From the NCBI GenBank assembly GCA_028691095.1, contig JAQUZZ010000074.1, forward strand, positions 1 through 7,020: DNA of 7,020 bases. Direction: 5' to 3'. Position 1 is the stretch's first letter, and the number at the start of each line of letters is the position of its first letter. Below, in pieces: positions 1-6,475 of this stretch. This DNA comes from Alistipes sp. Its GTDB lineage: Bacteria > Bacteroidota > Bacteroidia > Bacteroidales > Rikenellaceae. A program made the position numbers and the translations under genes. The notes beneath the pieces are model-generated. The model made no database searches and was not told where the DNA came from. It was given only the letters and a program-made list of their open reading frames with translations.

Positions 1-3
1 AAT

Positions 4-47
4 GCCAATCACCCCCGCCAGTGTTCTATCTGGCGGGGGTGATTGGC
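4..47. terminator. Perfect 18-bp hairpin, candidate transcription terminator
   Basis: Bases 4-21 are the exact reverse complement of bases 30-47, leaving an 8-nt loop at 22-29. The stem is GC-rich, with a C5/G5 block. No T-run follows on the plus strand. On the minus strand only three bases (ATT) remain before the window edge, so a U-tract cannot be judged. The hairpin lies about 200 bp past the receptor's stop codon, so it could end the minus-strand kinase-receptor transcript. It could equally serve a gene outside the window. A protein-binding palindrome is the alternative. The structure is certain; the role is inferred. Confidence 0.5.
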
Positions 48-245
48 TGAGATGGGGATTTGTGGGTTACCCTCTTATGACCTTTCTATCATTCTTCTCT
101 CTTCCTTCGATAACCCTTATTTCCCCCCCCCTACACCGTAGGGAAGGAGTTCTTTAGTCCTATTTTACGCCTTGAAATCCACCGTGTCGGGAGATTCGGT
201 ATATACCGGCCGTGACCCATGGATTCAATTCCTCTTTTCGATCAC
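48..245. other. Non-coding region downstream of the receptor gene
   Basis: About 200 bp with no convincing gene on either strand. It contains a run of nine C at 123-131. The last of these bases form a 6-bp stem, CCCTAC (129-134) with GTAGGG (138-143), around a 3-nt loop. The stretch is probably the 3' untranslated part of the minus-strand transcript. No T-run turns the small stem into a good terminator. Confidence 0.5.
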
Positions 246-2138
246 TTAGAAATTGAAGTTCAACCCGCTGAGTATTGTGGCGCGGGGCATCGGGTATCCT
301 GCATTGATTTCGTAGCGTTGTGCCAGCAGATTTTCGCCTCGAACAAAGAGTTCGAGAAAGCGAGTGGCGCGGAAGCTGGCCTGCGCACTCCACAGGACAA
401 AGTGCTCCTGCGTGTCGGGATTGACGGCGGTGTAGAGTCCATGAATGTATTGAACCCCTGTGGAGGCACTCCAACGTTGACGCTGGAAGTAGACGCCGGC
501 AAAGAGTTTATGTTGCGGGGCAGCGATCACGGGATACTTCATGTGGAGCCAACTGTAATTGGCGGATACCGACCACATGGCGTTCAGGGCATAGGAGAGT
601 TCGACTTCGAGGCCGTAATTGCGCACGCTGCCCGTATTGATGTTTAGAGGGCGGCCGTCGACCGGAACCCGCATAATCATATTCTCGCCGTGGATGTAGT
701 AGAGATTGAGCCCGTAGGAGAGTTTTCCGGCAAGCAGGCGTTGCGCGAAGGCCACTTCGTAGCTCATGAGCCGTTCGGATTTCAGATTGGGATTCTGGGG
801 CGGGAACATATACATTTCGCGAAGGGTCGGGAAACGAAACCCTTTGCTGACCATTGCTTTGAGAGAAGCACTGCGCGAGAGGTAGAAGGTGGCTCCTCCT
901 TGCGGAATCCATTCGGTGCCGACGTGCGAGTGATGATCGAGGCGCAATCCTGCATCCAAGGAGAGCCATCGACCCACGCTTTGACGAAAGTCCAGATAGC
1001 CGGCCACCTCATTTTGGGTCTTATCGGCTGTAGTTTTGTTTTCGTGGCTCTGGAGGTAGTAATTCCATGCCTTGCCTCCAAAGTGCTGATAGTCCACCCC
1101 TACGGTGATGCGGTTCCCCGCAAAGAATGAGGCACTCTGATACCATGATACCCCCATCATCCGATCCCGAGAGTTGAAGTGATACTCCAGTGGCTGAGCG
1201 CCCGGGGCGTACCCGTCGTTGATCGTATGCCGCCCCCAGTTGTAGAAGAAGCTCAAGGCTCCTGAGGTGTGGGCGTATTCGTTCTCCACCACCACAGAGG
1301 TCACACCTCGGGTGATGCGCGAGTCGTTGTCGAGAAGGGGTGCGGTGACCGACCCCGGATTCGAGGCATTGAAATGGGTGAGATTTAAGTCGGCCCAGAG
1401 TTTCCATGCCCGGGTGAGCTGATAGCCCATTTTGACATACCCTCCGTATTGCTCAAACCCCATGTTCTCTCGATGCCCGTCGGTGCGGTTGTAGGAGGCC
1501 GTGACGATGCTGGAGAAGCGTCCCGACTGGATACTACTGGAGGCCTCGGTTTGCAGGGTCTGGAAGGAGCCGTAGCTGAGGTTGAGGTGAGATCTCACCC
1601 CGTCTTGCTTGATTTTGCGGGTGATGATATTGAGGACACCTCCCATGGCATTCGAGCCGTAGAGTACCGAAGCGGGGCCACGCAACACCTCGACTCGTTC
1701 GGCCAACATGGATTGATAGGCGTCGGCAATCGGATGCCCCATAAGCCCCATATATTGAGGGTGGCCATCAATGAGCACCAACATACCGGTTGTGGGTGAG
1801 CCCTGCGCGCCGTTGCCGATGCCGCGGAGGGTCATTCCTCCGGAGGCTCCGGTAGAGACTCCATAGCCCATGATGCCCCGGCCGGTGATGAAGAGTCCTG
1901 GAACCTGTTCGGTGAGGGTGGGTAGCAACGAGGAACGATGGCTCTGCTCGATCATCTGGCGGTCAACGATCGAGAGGGTCATGGGCAGGTAGCGTAGATC
2001 GGTTTTGTTGCGGGTTCCCGTGACCACAGCCTCAGGAATCGCATAGGGTTGATTTAGGGTGTCTGTGTCCGTGGGTTGGGCTTGCGAAACGTGGAACCAC
2101 AGCAGAAGGCTGAGGGTGAGCGTGAAGGGTTTGAACAT
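246..2138 (-). CDS. TonB-dependent outer-membrane receptor (BtuB/CirA/HmuR-like class)
   Basis: This 630-residue protein is an outer-membrane gated porin that would import a scarce ligand such as a metal chelate, heme or cobalamin, using TonB/ExbBD energy. Residues 1-20 form a Sec signal peptide ending SQA before Q21. EAVVTGTR at 36-43 resembles a TonB box. The plug (about 46-173) carries the family hallmark VEVLRGPASVLYGS, followed by GGVLNIIT. The remainder is a beta-barrel with FRFP (435-438), NPNL (449-452), a late GENLLAQRYE segment and a terminal Phe, as expected for BAM-dependent assembly. Length is normal for the compact class; there is no SusC-type N-terminal extension. The ATG at 2138 is chosen because it starts directly at the signal peptide. 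A GTG at 2189 would add 17 residues in front of it. The histidine kinase gene ends 60 bp upstream on the same strand. The substrate is unresolved: the FRFP and NPNL motifs recall heme receptors, but there is no His between them. Confidence 0.93.
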   Translation of the reverse strand: MFKPFTLTLSLLLWFHVSQAQPTDTDTLNQPYAIPEAVVTGTRNKTDLRYLPMTLSIVDRQMIEQSHRSSLLPTLTEQVPGLFITGRGIMGYGVSTGASGGMTLRGIGNGAQGSPTTGMLVLIDGHPQYMGLMGHPIADAYQSMLAERVEVLRGPASVLYGSNAMGGVLNIITRKIKQDGVRSHLNLSYGSFQTLQTEASSSIQSGRFSSIVTASYNRTDGHRENMGFEQYGGYVKMGYQLTRAWKLWADLNLTHFNASNPGSVTAPLLDNDSRITRGVTSVVVENEYAHTSGALSFFYNWGRHTINDGYAPGAQPLEYHFNSRDRMMGVSWYQSASFFAGNRITVGVDYQHFGGKAWNYYLQSHENKTTADKTQNEVAGYLDFRQSVGRWLSLDAGLRLDHHSHVGTEWIPQGGATFYLSRSASLKAMVSKGFRFPTLREMYMFPPQNPNLKSERLMSYEVAFAQRLLAGKLSYGLNLYYIHGENMIMRVPVDGRPLNINTGSVRNYGLEVELSYALNAMWSVSANYSWLHMKYPVIAAPQHKLFAGVYFQRQRWSASTGVQYIHGLYTAVNPDTQEHFVLWSAQASFRATRFLELFVRGENLLAQRYEINAGYPMPRATILSGLNFNF

Positions 2139-2198
2139 GGAGTTGGGTTTGTGTTTGGGTAAAGGAAAGATGGATCGCAATCGACCCACAATGGCCGG

Positions 2199-4583
2199 CT
2201 ATGCCGGAAAGGAGGGGGCGTGGAGAAAAATCGGCGGTGATGCCGTCTCGTCCGACTGGATGCTGGCCTCACAAGGCATCCAAGCCCAGAAGGTCGAACC
2301 CTCTCCCTCGTCCGACTCAAAGCCGATCTTACCCTTTTTGGATTCGATGATGGCTTTGCAGATGGAGAGTCCCAGTCCGGTGCCTTGGGCAAAATCGTCT
2401 AACTTCTCGAAGCGATGGAAGATCTTCTCGTGTTTGTCTTTGGCAATTCCGATGCCCGTATCCTCCACATAGATGCGCAGTCCGTGCTCGATGTAGTCGT
2501 AACCCATGAGGATATGCCCTTTGGGGGTGTATTTGATGGCATTGGTAACGAAGTTGGTGAACAACTGGGCTAACAGATGTTTGTCCAAGGTGACCACACA
2601 TGAGAGGTAGGGATTGAAGGTTCGGAACTCAACCTCAGTGTGGGTCTCTCGCTGTTGCAGCGAGGCGGCCAAATGGTTAAAGAAGGGGACGACGTCGAAG
2701 GACTCCTTGTCTAACTCCACCCGTCCTGCCTCGATTTTCGAGAGGTCGAGAATATCTCCGATCAGATGCAGCAGATGGTCGCTGTTCGTGTTGATGATCT
2801 GGATGAAGTGTGCACGCTCCTTCGGGTCTTCGGTATCTTGGAGCAGAGAGGAGAAACCGACAATGGCATTCAGCGGTGTGCGGATCTCATGACTCATGTT
2901 GGCCAAGAAGGCGGATTTGAGCATATCGGCTTGTTGGGCTTTTCGGGTCTCCTCCTTGAGCTGTTCCAGCAGGGTCATAAGTTGGGTATTGTTGCGAACC
3001 AAACCCGAATAGCCACAGATTGCTCCTTGCTCGTCACGAATGGCCATGCCATTGATGGTTGCATAGAGATTCTGACCCTCTAAAATAAGATGACGATCAT
3101 TGGAAAAGTGATCCACGGCTTGGTGTTGCATGCGCTCGATGATGGCTTGAGCTGATGCGCGCTCCTTTGGATCTATCTTGGAAAGATACTCCTCCACAGT
3201 GAGGGTGTTCTGCGCAATGAGATCGGAGTCTCCTCCCGTTAACGTGAAAATCTGATGCAACAGATCGTAATCCCATACGGTAATGTCGCTGTGGCTTAAG
3301 ATATAGTTGAGTTTCTGACTGTATAGGCGCAACTCTCGTGTCAGACGTACTTGGATGGTGTTGTCGTACCGAAGGCCGGTGTAGACCACCACTCGTCCGG
3401 TGGAGTCATAGGTCAATGGGGTGCCACTAAAGGTGACGTAGTGCCATTGTTGTTCATTGGGGAAGGTCAATCGCAGATCCACCGAGAACGGATGATCTTC
3501 TCCCCGATTCATGGCTTCGAGAATGGGGTTGACCAGTGCCCGATCCTCCGGGAGAATATTTTGCAGATAGAGTTGGTGATCAATGGATTCTCCACCCACG
3601 TTCTGTTGTTCGTTGAAAATGATAAATTTATGTTTGCGATTGTCGTAATTCCATTGCATGATGCCACTCTCTTGAATGGCTAAGGTGGTTCGTTGCTTAT
3701 AGGCCTCCAACTCCCGACGATATTGTAATTTCTGGGTAATATCTTTTTGAGACCCTTTCACTCCAACGATTTTGCCTTGATGGTTTGTCTCAGGAATCAT
3801 GAAGCATTCATAACTTCGATAGGCCTCTTCCTCTGAAGTTGCCCAAGCAGGCTTATAACGAAAAATTGCGGCACAATGCGCTTGTTTGCCCGAGAGTAGG
3901 GACTCCAGAACCTCCGATTGCAATTTTCGATCTTCGGGATGCAGCATTCGTTGGTTTTGCTCTGTGGAGAGCCCTTGATCTGCCAGCGTATTACCGTATA
4001 GGGTTTGAAATTGGTGATGCAGTGCGTCGTAATACCAAACCGAAATGGATCCGGAAATTAAAATGAGTTGCAGGTCTCTGTGCGAAAGATGAATGTTTCG
4101 TATGCGCTGGGAGGAGTTGGTCAGATGGGTCTCATCGAAGTAGATCCCCATAATGCGTTTTGCGGAAGTGTCTTGGGTTAAAATGGTTGTAAATTCGCCT
4201 CGAATGCGAGAGGTGTTATGGGTGGCCGGGTCGATCAGCGAGAAATGAAGCGATTGATGGGTGATTCGTCCAGAAGCCAGATCCGAGAGCATTTGCCGGT
4301 AGGGGTTCCGATCATCGGGGTGCAAGAAGGCGATATGTTGTTCCAGTGAGATGCCTTGAGAGAAAAGAGCTCTTCCATAGAGAGGGTAGAAGAGTGCGGT
4401 CTGGGGTTCATACTCCCAAATGGAGATTTGATCCGAGGCGGTTTGAGATAGGGTGTGTGACGATTGGGGTTTTTGGGGCTTCTTGTAGTAGCTTGAGGTA
4501 TAGTGGATCTTGTAGATATGAACGAAAGCTGCTATGGTGGTCAGTGCTAAGAAAATACAACCTATGGTTAACCCTGTGATCAT
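2199..4583 (-). CDS. Membrane-anchored four-PAS sensor histidine kinase
   Basis: This 794-residue kinase would autophosphorylate in response to a signal and pass phosphate to a response regulator. One transmembrane helix (about 2-22) starts at the N-terminus and is followed by Lys-rich sequence, which suggests that everything after it is cytoplasmic. Four PAS units follow at about 46-150, 171-290, 300-410 and 428-535. Each opens with I-x-x-W-x-Y (W56, W183, W311, W437) and has a P-x-x-R motif (P89, P216, P345, P472). HisKA follows with the H-box [10 protein letters not shown]565 is the phospho-acceptor and E566-x-x-T569 fits a phosphatase motif. HATPase_c has an N-box with N677 and N681, a G1 box DTGIGI (708-713) and a G2 box GTGLGLS (734-740). 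There is no receiver or HPt domain. The ATG at 4583 is preferred; an in-frame GTG at 4622, directly after a stop codon, would add 13 polar residues. The receptor gene follows after 60 bp, so the two are likely cotranscribed. No partner regulator is visible here. Confidence 0.93.
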   Translation of the reverse strand: MITGLTIGCIFLALTTIAAFVHIYKIHYTSSYYKKPQKPQSSHTLSQTASDQISIWEYEPQTALFYPLYGRALFSQGISLEQHIAFLHPDDRNPYRQMLSDLASGRITHQSLHFSLIDPATHNTSRIRGEFTTILTQDTSAKRIMGIYFDETHLTNSSQRIRNIHLSHRDLQLILISGSISVWYYDALHHQFQTLYGNTLADQGLSTEQNQRMLHPEDRKLQSEVLESLLSGKQAHCAAIFRYKPAWATSEEEAYRSYECFMIPETNHQGKIVGVKGSQKDITQKLQYRRELEAYKQRTTLAIQESGIMQWNYDNRKHKFIIFNEQQNVGGESIDHQLYLQNILPEDRALVNPILEAMNRGEDHPFSVDLRLTFPNEQQWHYVTFSGTPLTYDSTGRVVVYTGLRYDNTIQVRLTRELRLYSQKLNYILSHSDITVWDYDLLHQIFTLTGGDSDLIAQNTLTVEEYLSKIDPKERASAQAIIERMQHQAVDHFSNDRHLILEGQNLYATINGMAIRDEQGAICGYSGLVRNNTQLMTLLEQLKEETRKAQQADMLKSAFLANMSHEIRTPLNAIVGFSSLLQDTEDPKERAHFIQIINTNSDHLLHLIGDILDLSKIEAGRVELDKESFDVVPFFNHLAASLQQRETHTEVEFRTFNPYLSCVVTLDKHLLAQLFTNFVTNAIKYTPKGHILMGYDYIEHGLRIYVEDTGIGIAKDKHEKIFHRFEKLDDFAQGTGLGLSICKAIIESKKGKIGFESDEGEGSTFWAWMPCEASIQSDETASPPIFLHAPSFPA

Positions 4584-4895
4584 CGTCTGCTTGTCTTTAT
4601 CGGTTTGTGTGTGGTGATACACTTAGAGTGTGAGATCTAAGTGTTCTTAGTCTGAGTGGTGTGACGCGAGTGTACATATTTGAATCTAATATAAAGAAAT
4701 AGAGAGAAAGGTGAAATTCTGCTTTTTTATCAAACTTCGTATCCCGAAGGAGAGGGACGTAAAGCACAATTTTTAGGGAACATACATTCCAACTTTATGT
4801 AAAAAGGATAGGTCTTGGTGTGAAAAAATAGGAGAAAATCAAGGCCAACGTGGCATTTTTTGCGCTTCGTGCAGGATGCGTGCTGGAATAGAAAG
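4584..4895. other. AT-rich intergenic region upstream of the kinase gene
   Basis: About 310 bp with no credible gene on either strand. As the upstream region of the minus-strand kinase it should contain its promoter. Only weak matches to the Bacteroidota -7 element TAnnTTTG were found on the minus strand, for example TAGATTCA (4688 down to 4681), so no promoter is called. A short inverted repeat, CTTCG with CGAAG, occurs near 4735-4749. The only strong element nearby is the terminator at 4896-4931. Confidence 0.5.
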
Positions 4896-4931
4896 GATAA
4901 AACGACACCTTTCGGGAGAAAGATGTCGTTT
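4896..4931 (-). terminator. Intrinsic terminator of the Cys/Lys-rich peptide gene
   Basis: Read on the minus strand, AAACGACA (4931-4924) pairs with TGTCGTTT (4907-4900). The stem continues through one position and then CTTTC/GAAAG around a 4-nt loop, giving 14 positions. The odd position is a U-G wobble in minus-strand RNA but a C-A mismatch in plus-strand RNA, so the hairpin is better formed leftward. The arm runs straight into TTTTAT, a U-tract. It lies about 80 bp past the stop codon at 5012, the natural place to end that gene's transcript. Confidence 0.82.
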
Positions 4932-5011
4932 CACACAATTCTATGGAACCCTTCACGTCGCAGGAAATTTGTGATATACCTACGGTGCTTAGCGATCCAT
5001 GCAGCGGTGTG

Positions 5012-5281
5012 CTATTTCTTAGCGCAACCGGTTTTGGCAGCTTTGCAGCAACCGGTCTTCACCTCTTTGTTGCAGTTGGCTTTGCAATCCTTGCAATCCT
5101 TGCAGTCCTTGCAATCTTTGCAGTTGCTTTTGCACTCTTTTTTGCAATCCTGTTTCTTCTGGCAACACTCTGTTTTGGCTTTTGCAGCCTTCCCGTTGGT
5201 GTTGGAGGTTCCCTGTGCAATGGCTACCGAGAACAAGGCTACGGCAAACAGGGAGGCGAGGGCTAAAATACGCTTTCTCAT
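5012..5281 (-). CDS. Small secreted Cys/Lys-rich protein of unknown function
   Basis: This is an 89-residue protein from no family I recognise. Residues 1-22 form a clear Sec signal peptide: basic MRKR, a hydrophobic core, and AIA before Q23. There is no lipobox Cys, so the mature peptide should be soluble in the periplasm or released. The 67-residue mature part has 13 Cys and 19 Lys. They include two CC pairs (39-40 and 78-79) and a core with Cys at 54, 57, 60, 63 and 66, spaced by KD, which gives overlapping C-x-x-C motifs. An Ala/Gly/Asn-rich linker comes first and the chain ends in KK. The composition suggests thiol-based metal binding, disulfide cross-linking or redox buffering; none of these is shown. 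The gene has its own candidate promoter box (5389-5382) and terminator (4931-4896), so it is probably monocistronic. Signal peptide, start, promoter and terminator all agree that it is real. No modification or transport genes lie beside it, which weakens a RiPP-precursor reading. Confidence 0.82.
   Translation of the reverse strand: MRKRILALASLFAVALFSVAIAQGTSNTNGKAAKAKTECCQKKQDCKKECKSNCKDCKDCKDCKDCKANCNKEVKTGCCKAAKTGCAKK
5082..5117 (-). repeat. Four tandem 9-bp units encoding the C-K-D repeat
   Basis: Four adjacent units read TTGCAATCC, TTGCAATCC, TTGCAGTCC and TTGCAATCT on the plus strand. A degenerate fifth, sharing only TTGCA, follows at 5118-5126. On the minus strand each unit encodes Lys-Asp-Cys in frame, so gain or loss of units would change the number of C-x-x-C steps without a frameshift. 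The near identity of the units suggests recent slippage expansion. Confidence 0.85.
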
Positions 5282-5381
5282 GGAATAATGAATTTTATGA
5301 AGTGAATTTTAAAGAGTTACTGATTCATTCCCATCACGTTATGCAATAGACGGATGAGTTCGGTTCATAACCCGCAACGTG

Positions 5382-5389
5382 CGAAGATA
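5382..5389 (-). promoter_or_regulatory. Candidate -7 promoter element for the Cys/Lys-rich gene
   Basis: The minus strand reads TATCTTCG here, matching 7 of 8 positions of the Bacteroidota -7 consensus TAnnTTTG. An A-rich tract lies just upstream on that strand. Transcription would start near 5375, giving a leader of about 94 nt before the ATG at 5281. No clear -33 TTTG is visible at the usual distance, so this is a candidate only. Confidence 0.55.
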
Positions 5390-5484
5390 GCATTTTTTTA
5401 TACATCTTCACCCCGCTTCTGGTAAATGAACGCGCGATCGACACTTTTCGGTATGTATCGACGCGATATTTTCTCTTTTTTTTC

Positions 5485-5492
5485 TATCTTCG
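5485..5492 (+). promoter_or_regulatory. Candidate -7 promoter element for the thioesterase gene
   Basis: TATCTTCG matches TAnnTTTG at 7 of 8 positions and follows a run of eight T (5476-5483). A start near 5499 would give a leader of about 97 nt to the ATG at 5596. No good -33 element is seen. The identical box in the opposite orientation at 5389-5382 strengthens the call. Confidence 0.52.
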
Positions 5493-5595
5493 TCATCCAG
5501 AACCCCCTGCGTCGGGTAGGGGTGAGCCTGTGGTGCACCGAGTGCGTTACGGCTTGGAATATGGATGCCTGTGAAGGTCAAAAAGAGCAAAATCT

Positions 5596-6336
5596 ATGAG
5601 TGATCATTCTTATCCCCGATACTCCTATCAAGTGTTGCCCCGTGAGGTGGATCTCACCAAACGAGTGACAATCATTACGCTGGGCGATTATATTCTCCAT
5701 GCGGCCGGAGAGGATGCCGATCGGATCGGCTTCGGGGTAAACCATCTGCAAGAGGTGGGTAATTCCACGTGGGTGCTTTCGCGCATGGCCATTGAGGTGG
5801 ATCGTTTTCCGGCAGAATACGAGCGTTACACGATCGGTACGTGGGTTGGAGAGATCAATCGTCTGACCACGACCCGTAATTTCATCCTGCATGATGCGCA
5901 GGGGCGGCAATTTGCAACGGCCACCACCCAATGGGCGATGATTGATATGCAGAGTCGCCATCCGTTGGATCTGCGCGAGAATGTGAATTATGCGGCCGCC
6001 TTGATCCCAGAGCCGTGTCCGATGGATCGTCCGGCCAAGATCGCACGCATCGAGGGCGAGGAGGTGGAGACCCATCGGGTGCGATATAGCGACATCGACT
6101 TCAACCAGCACACCAACACGATGAAATACATTCAATGGATGGTCGATACCTTGCCATTGGAGTATTTGACCGAGCGAGGGCTGCGTCGATTGGATATAAA
6201 CTTCCTGCACGAGACTCGTTATGGACAGCAGGTAGTGTTGCATCGTGCCTCGACGGACTCGGCAGATCATTTTGAGGGAGTGCTGCTTCCCGACCAGACT
6301 CCGGTGTGTCGCGCCCTGTTCACGTGGTGCAAGTAG
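5596..6336 (+). CDS. Acyl-ACP thioesterase (double hotdog)
   Basis: This 246-residue cytoplasmic enzyme hydrolyses acyl-ACP to free fatty acid and ACP, drawing acyl chains off the type II fatty-acid synthase. It belongs to the family of plant FatA/FatB and their bacterial relatives. The first hotdog (about 8-125) has the central-helix region GFGVNHLQEVGNSTWVLSRM. The second (about 155-246) has SDIDFNQHTNTMKYIQW, which supplies D168, N170 and H172 of the D-x-N-x-H catalytic motif. E206 in the HETRYG segment fits the fourth catalytic residue known from plant FatB. Length is normal for bacterial members, which lack the plant transit peptide. The ATG at 5596 fits the usual short N-terminus before the first domain. 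There is no obvious Shine-Dalgarno, as is common in Bacteroidota. Chain-length preference cannot be read from the sequence. It may be cotranscribed with the gene 139 bp downstream, since no terminator was found between them, but the functions are not obviously linked. Confidence 0.94.
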   Translation: MSDHSYPRYSYQVLPREVDLTKRVTIITLGDYILHAAGEDADRIGFGVNHLQEVGNSTWVLSRMAIEVDRFPAEYERYTIGTWVGEINRLTTTRNFILHDAQGRQFATATTQWAMIDMQSRHPLDLRENVNYAAALIPEPCPMDRPAKIARIEGEEVETHRVRYSDIDFNQHTNTMKYIQWMVDTLPLEYLTERGLRRLDINFLHETRYGQQVVLHRASTDSADHFEGVLLPDQTPVCRALFTWCK

Positions 6337-6475
6337 GGCGTCCGGAAGTTTTGCATCGAGAGACTAAACCCAGTGTGCGATTGATGAGCAACCCCCACAT
6401 CGGTAGATCCGGAAGATGCCGTAACAAAAGACAATCATTTTTCAGTCACTTATAACCTAAAATGAACCTAATAAT

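Larger units (their letters stand above)
5282..5595. other. Divergent intergenic region between the Cys-rich and thioesterase genes
   Basis: A 314-bp non-coding stretch that separates two divergent start codons and so should carry both promoters. It holds two inverted copies of CTATCTTCG, each preceded in its own reading direction by an A- or T-tract. Two ATCGAC copies (5437-5442 and 5457-5462), 20 bp apart, sit just upstream of the rightward box. No gene was found inside it. Confidence 0.6.

Noticed and set aside
219..647. Plus-strand open frames over the receptor and kinase genes
   Set aside because: They show no recognisable domains and lie wholly opposite well-supported genes, so they are antisense shadows.
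246..2138. SusC-type polysaccharide-utilisation receptor
   Set aside because: The protein is only 630 residues, lacks the N-terminal carboxypeptidase-like extension of SusC proteins, and no SusD-like gene is adjacent.
2139..2189. Upstream GTG start for the receptor
   Set aside because: It would place 17 polar and basic residues before an otherwise ideal signal peptide; the ATG at 2138 fits better.
2195..2207. Small hairpin CCGGC-TAT-GCCGG at the kinase stop codon as a terminator
   Set aside because: Only 5 bp with no following T-run on either strand; it is more likely incidental and would not separate the kinase and receptor genes.
4584..4622. Upstream GTG start for the histidine kinase
   Set aside because: It directly follows an in-frame stop and adds 13 polar residues before the membrane helix. 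The ATG at 4583 is simpler, though the longer form cannot be excluded.
5082..5126. Possible CRISPR or other short-repeat array
   Set aside because: The units are 9 bp, directly adjacent and in frame within a coding sequence, with no spacers and no cas genes.
5012..5281. RiPP or bacteriocin precursor reading of the Cys-rich gene
   Set aside because: It has a standard Sec signal rather than a double-Gly leader, and no maturation or export genes are in the window.
4860..5288. Plus-strand open frames across the Cys-rich gene, one with a Leu-Gln-Ser repeat
   Set aside because: They are antisense readings of the same 9-bp repeat. The minus-strand frame has a signal peptide, a promoter-like box and a terminator; the plus frames have none.
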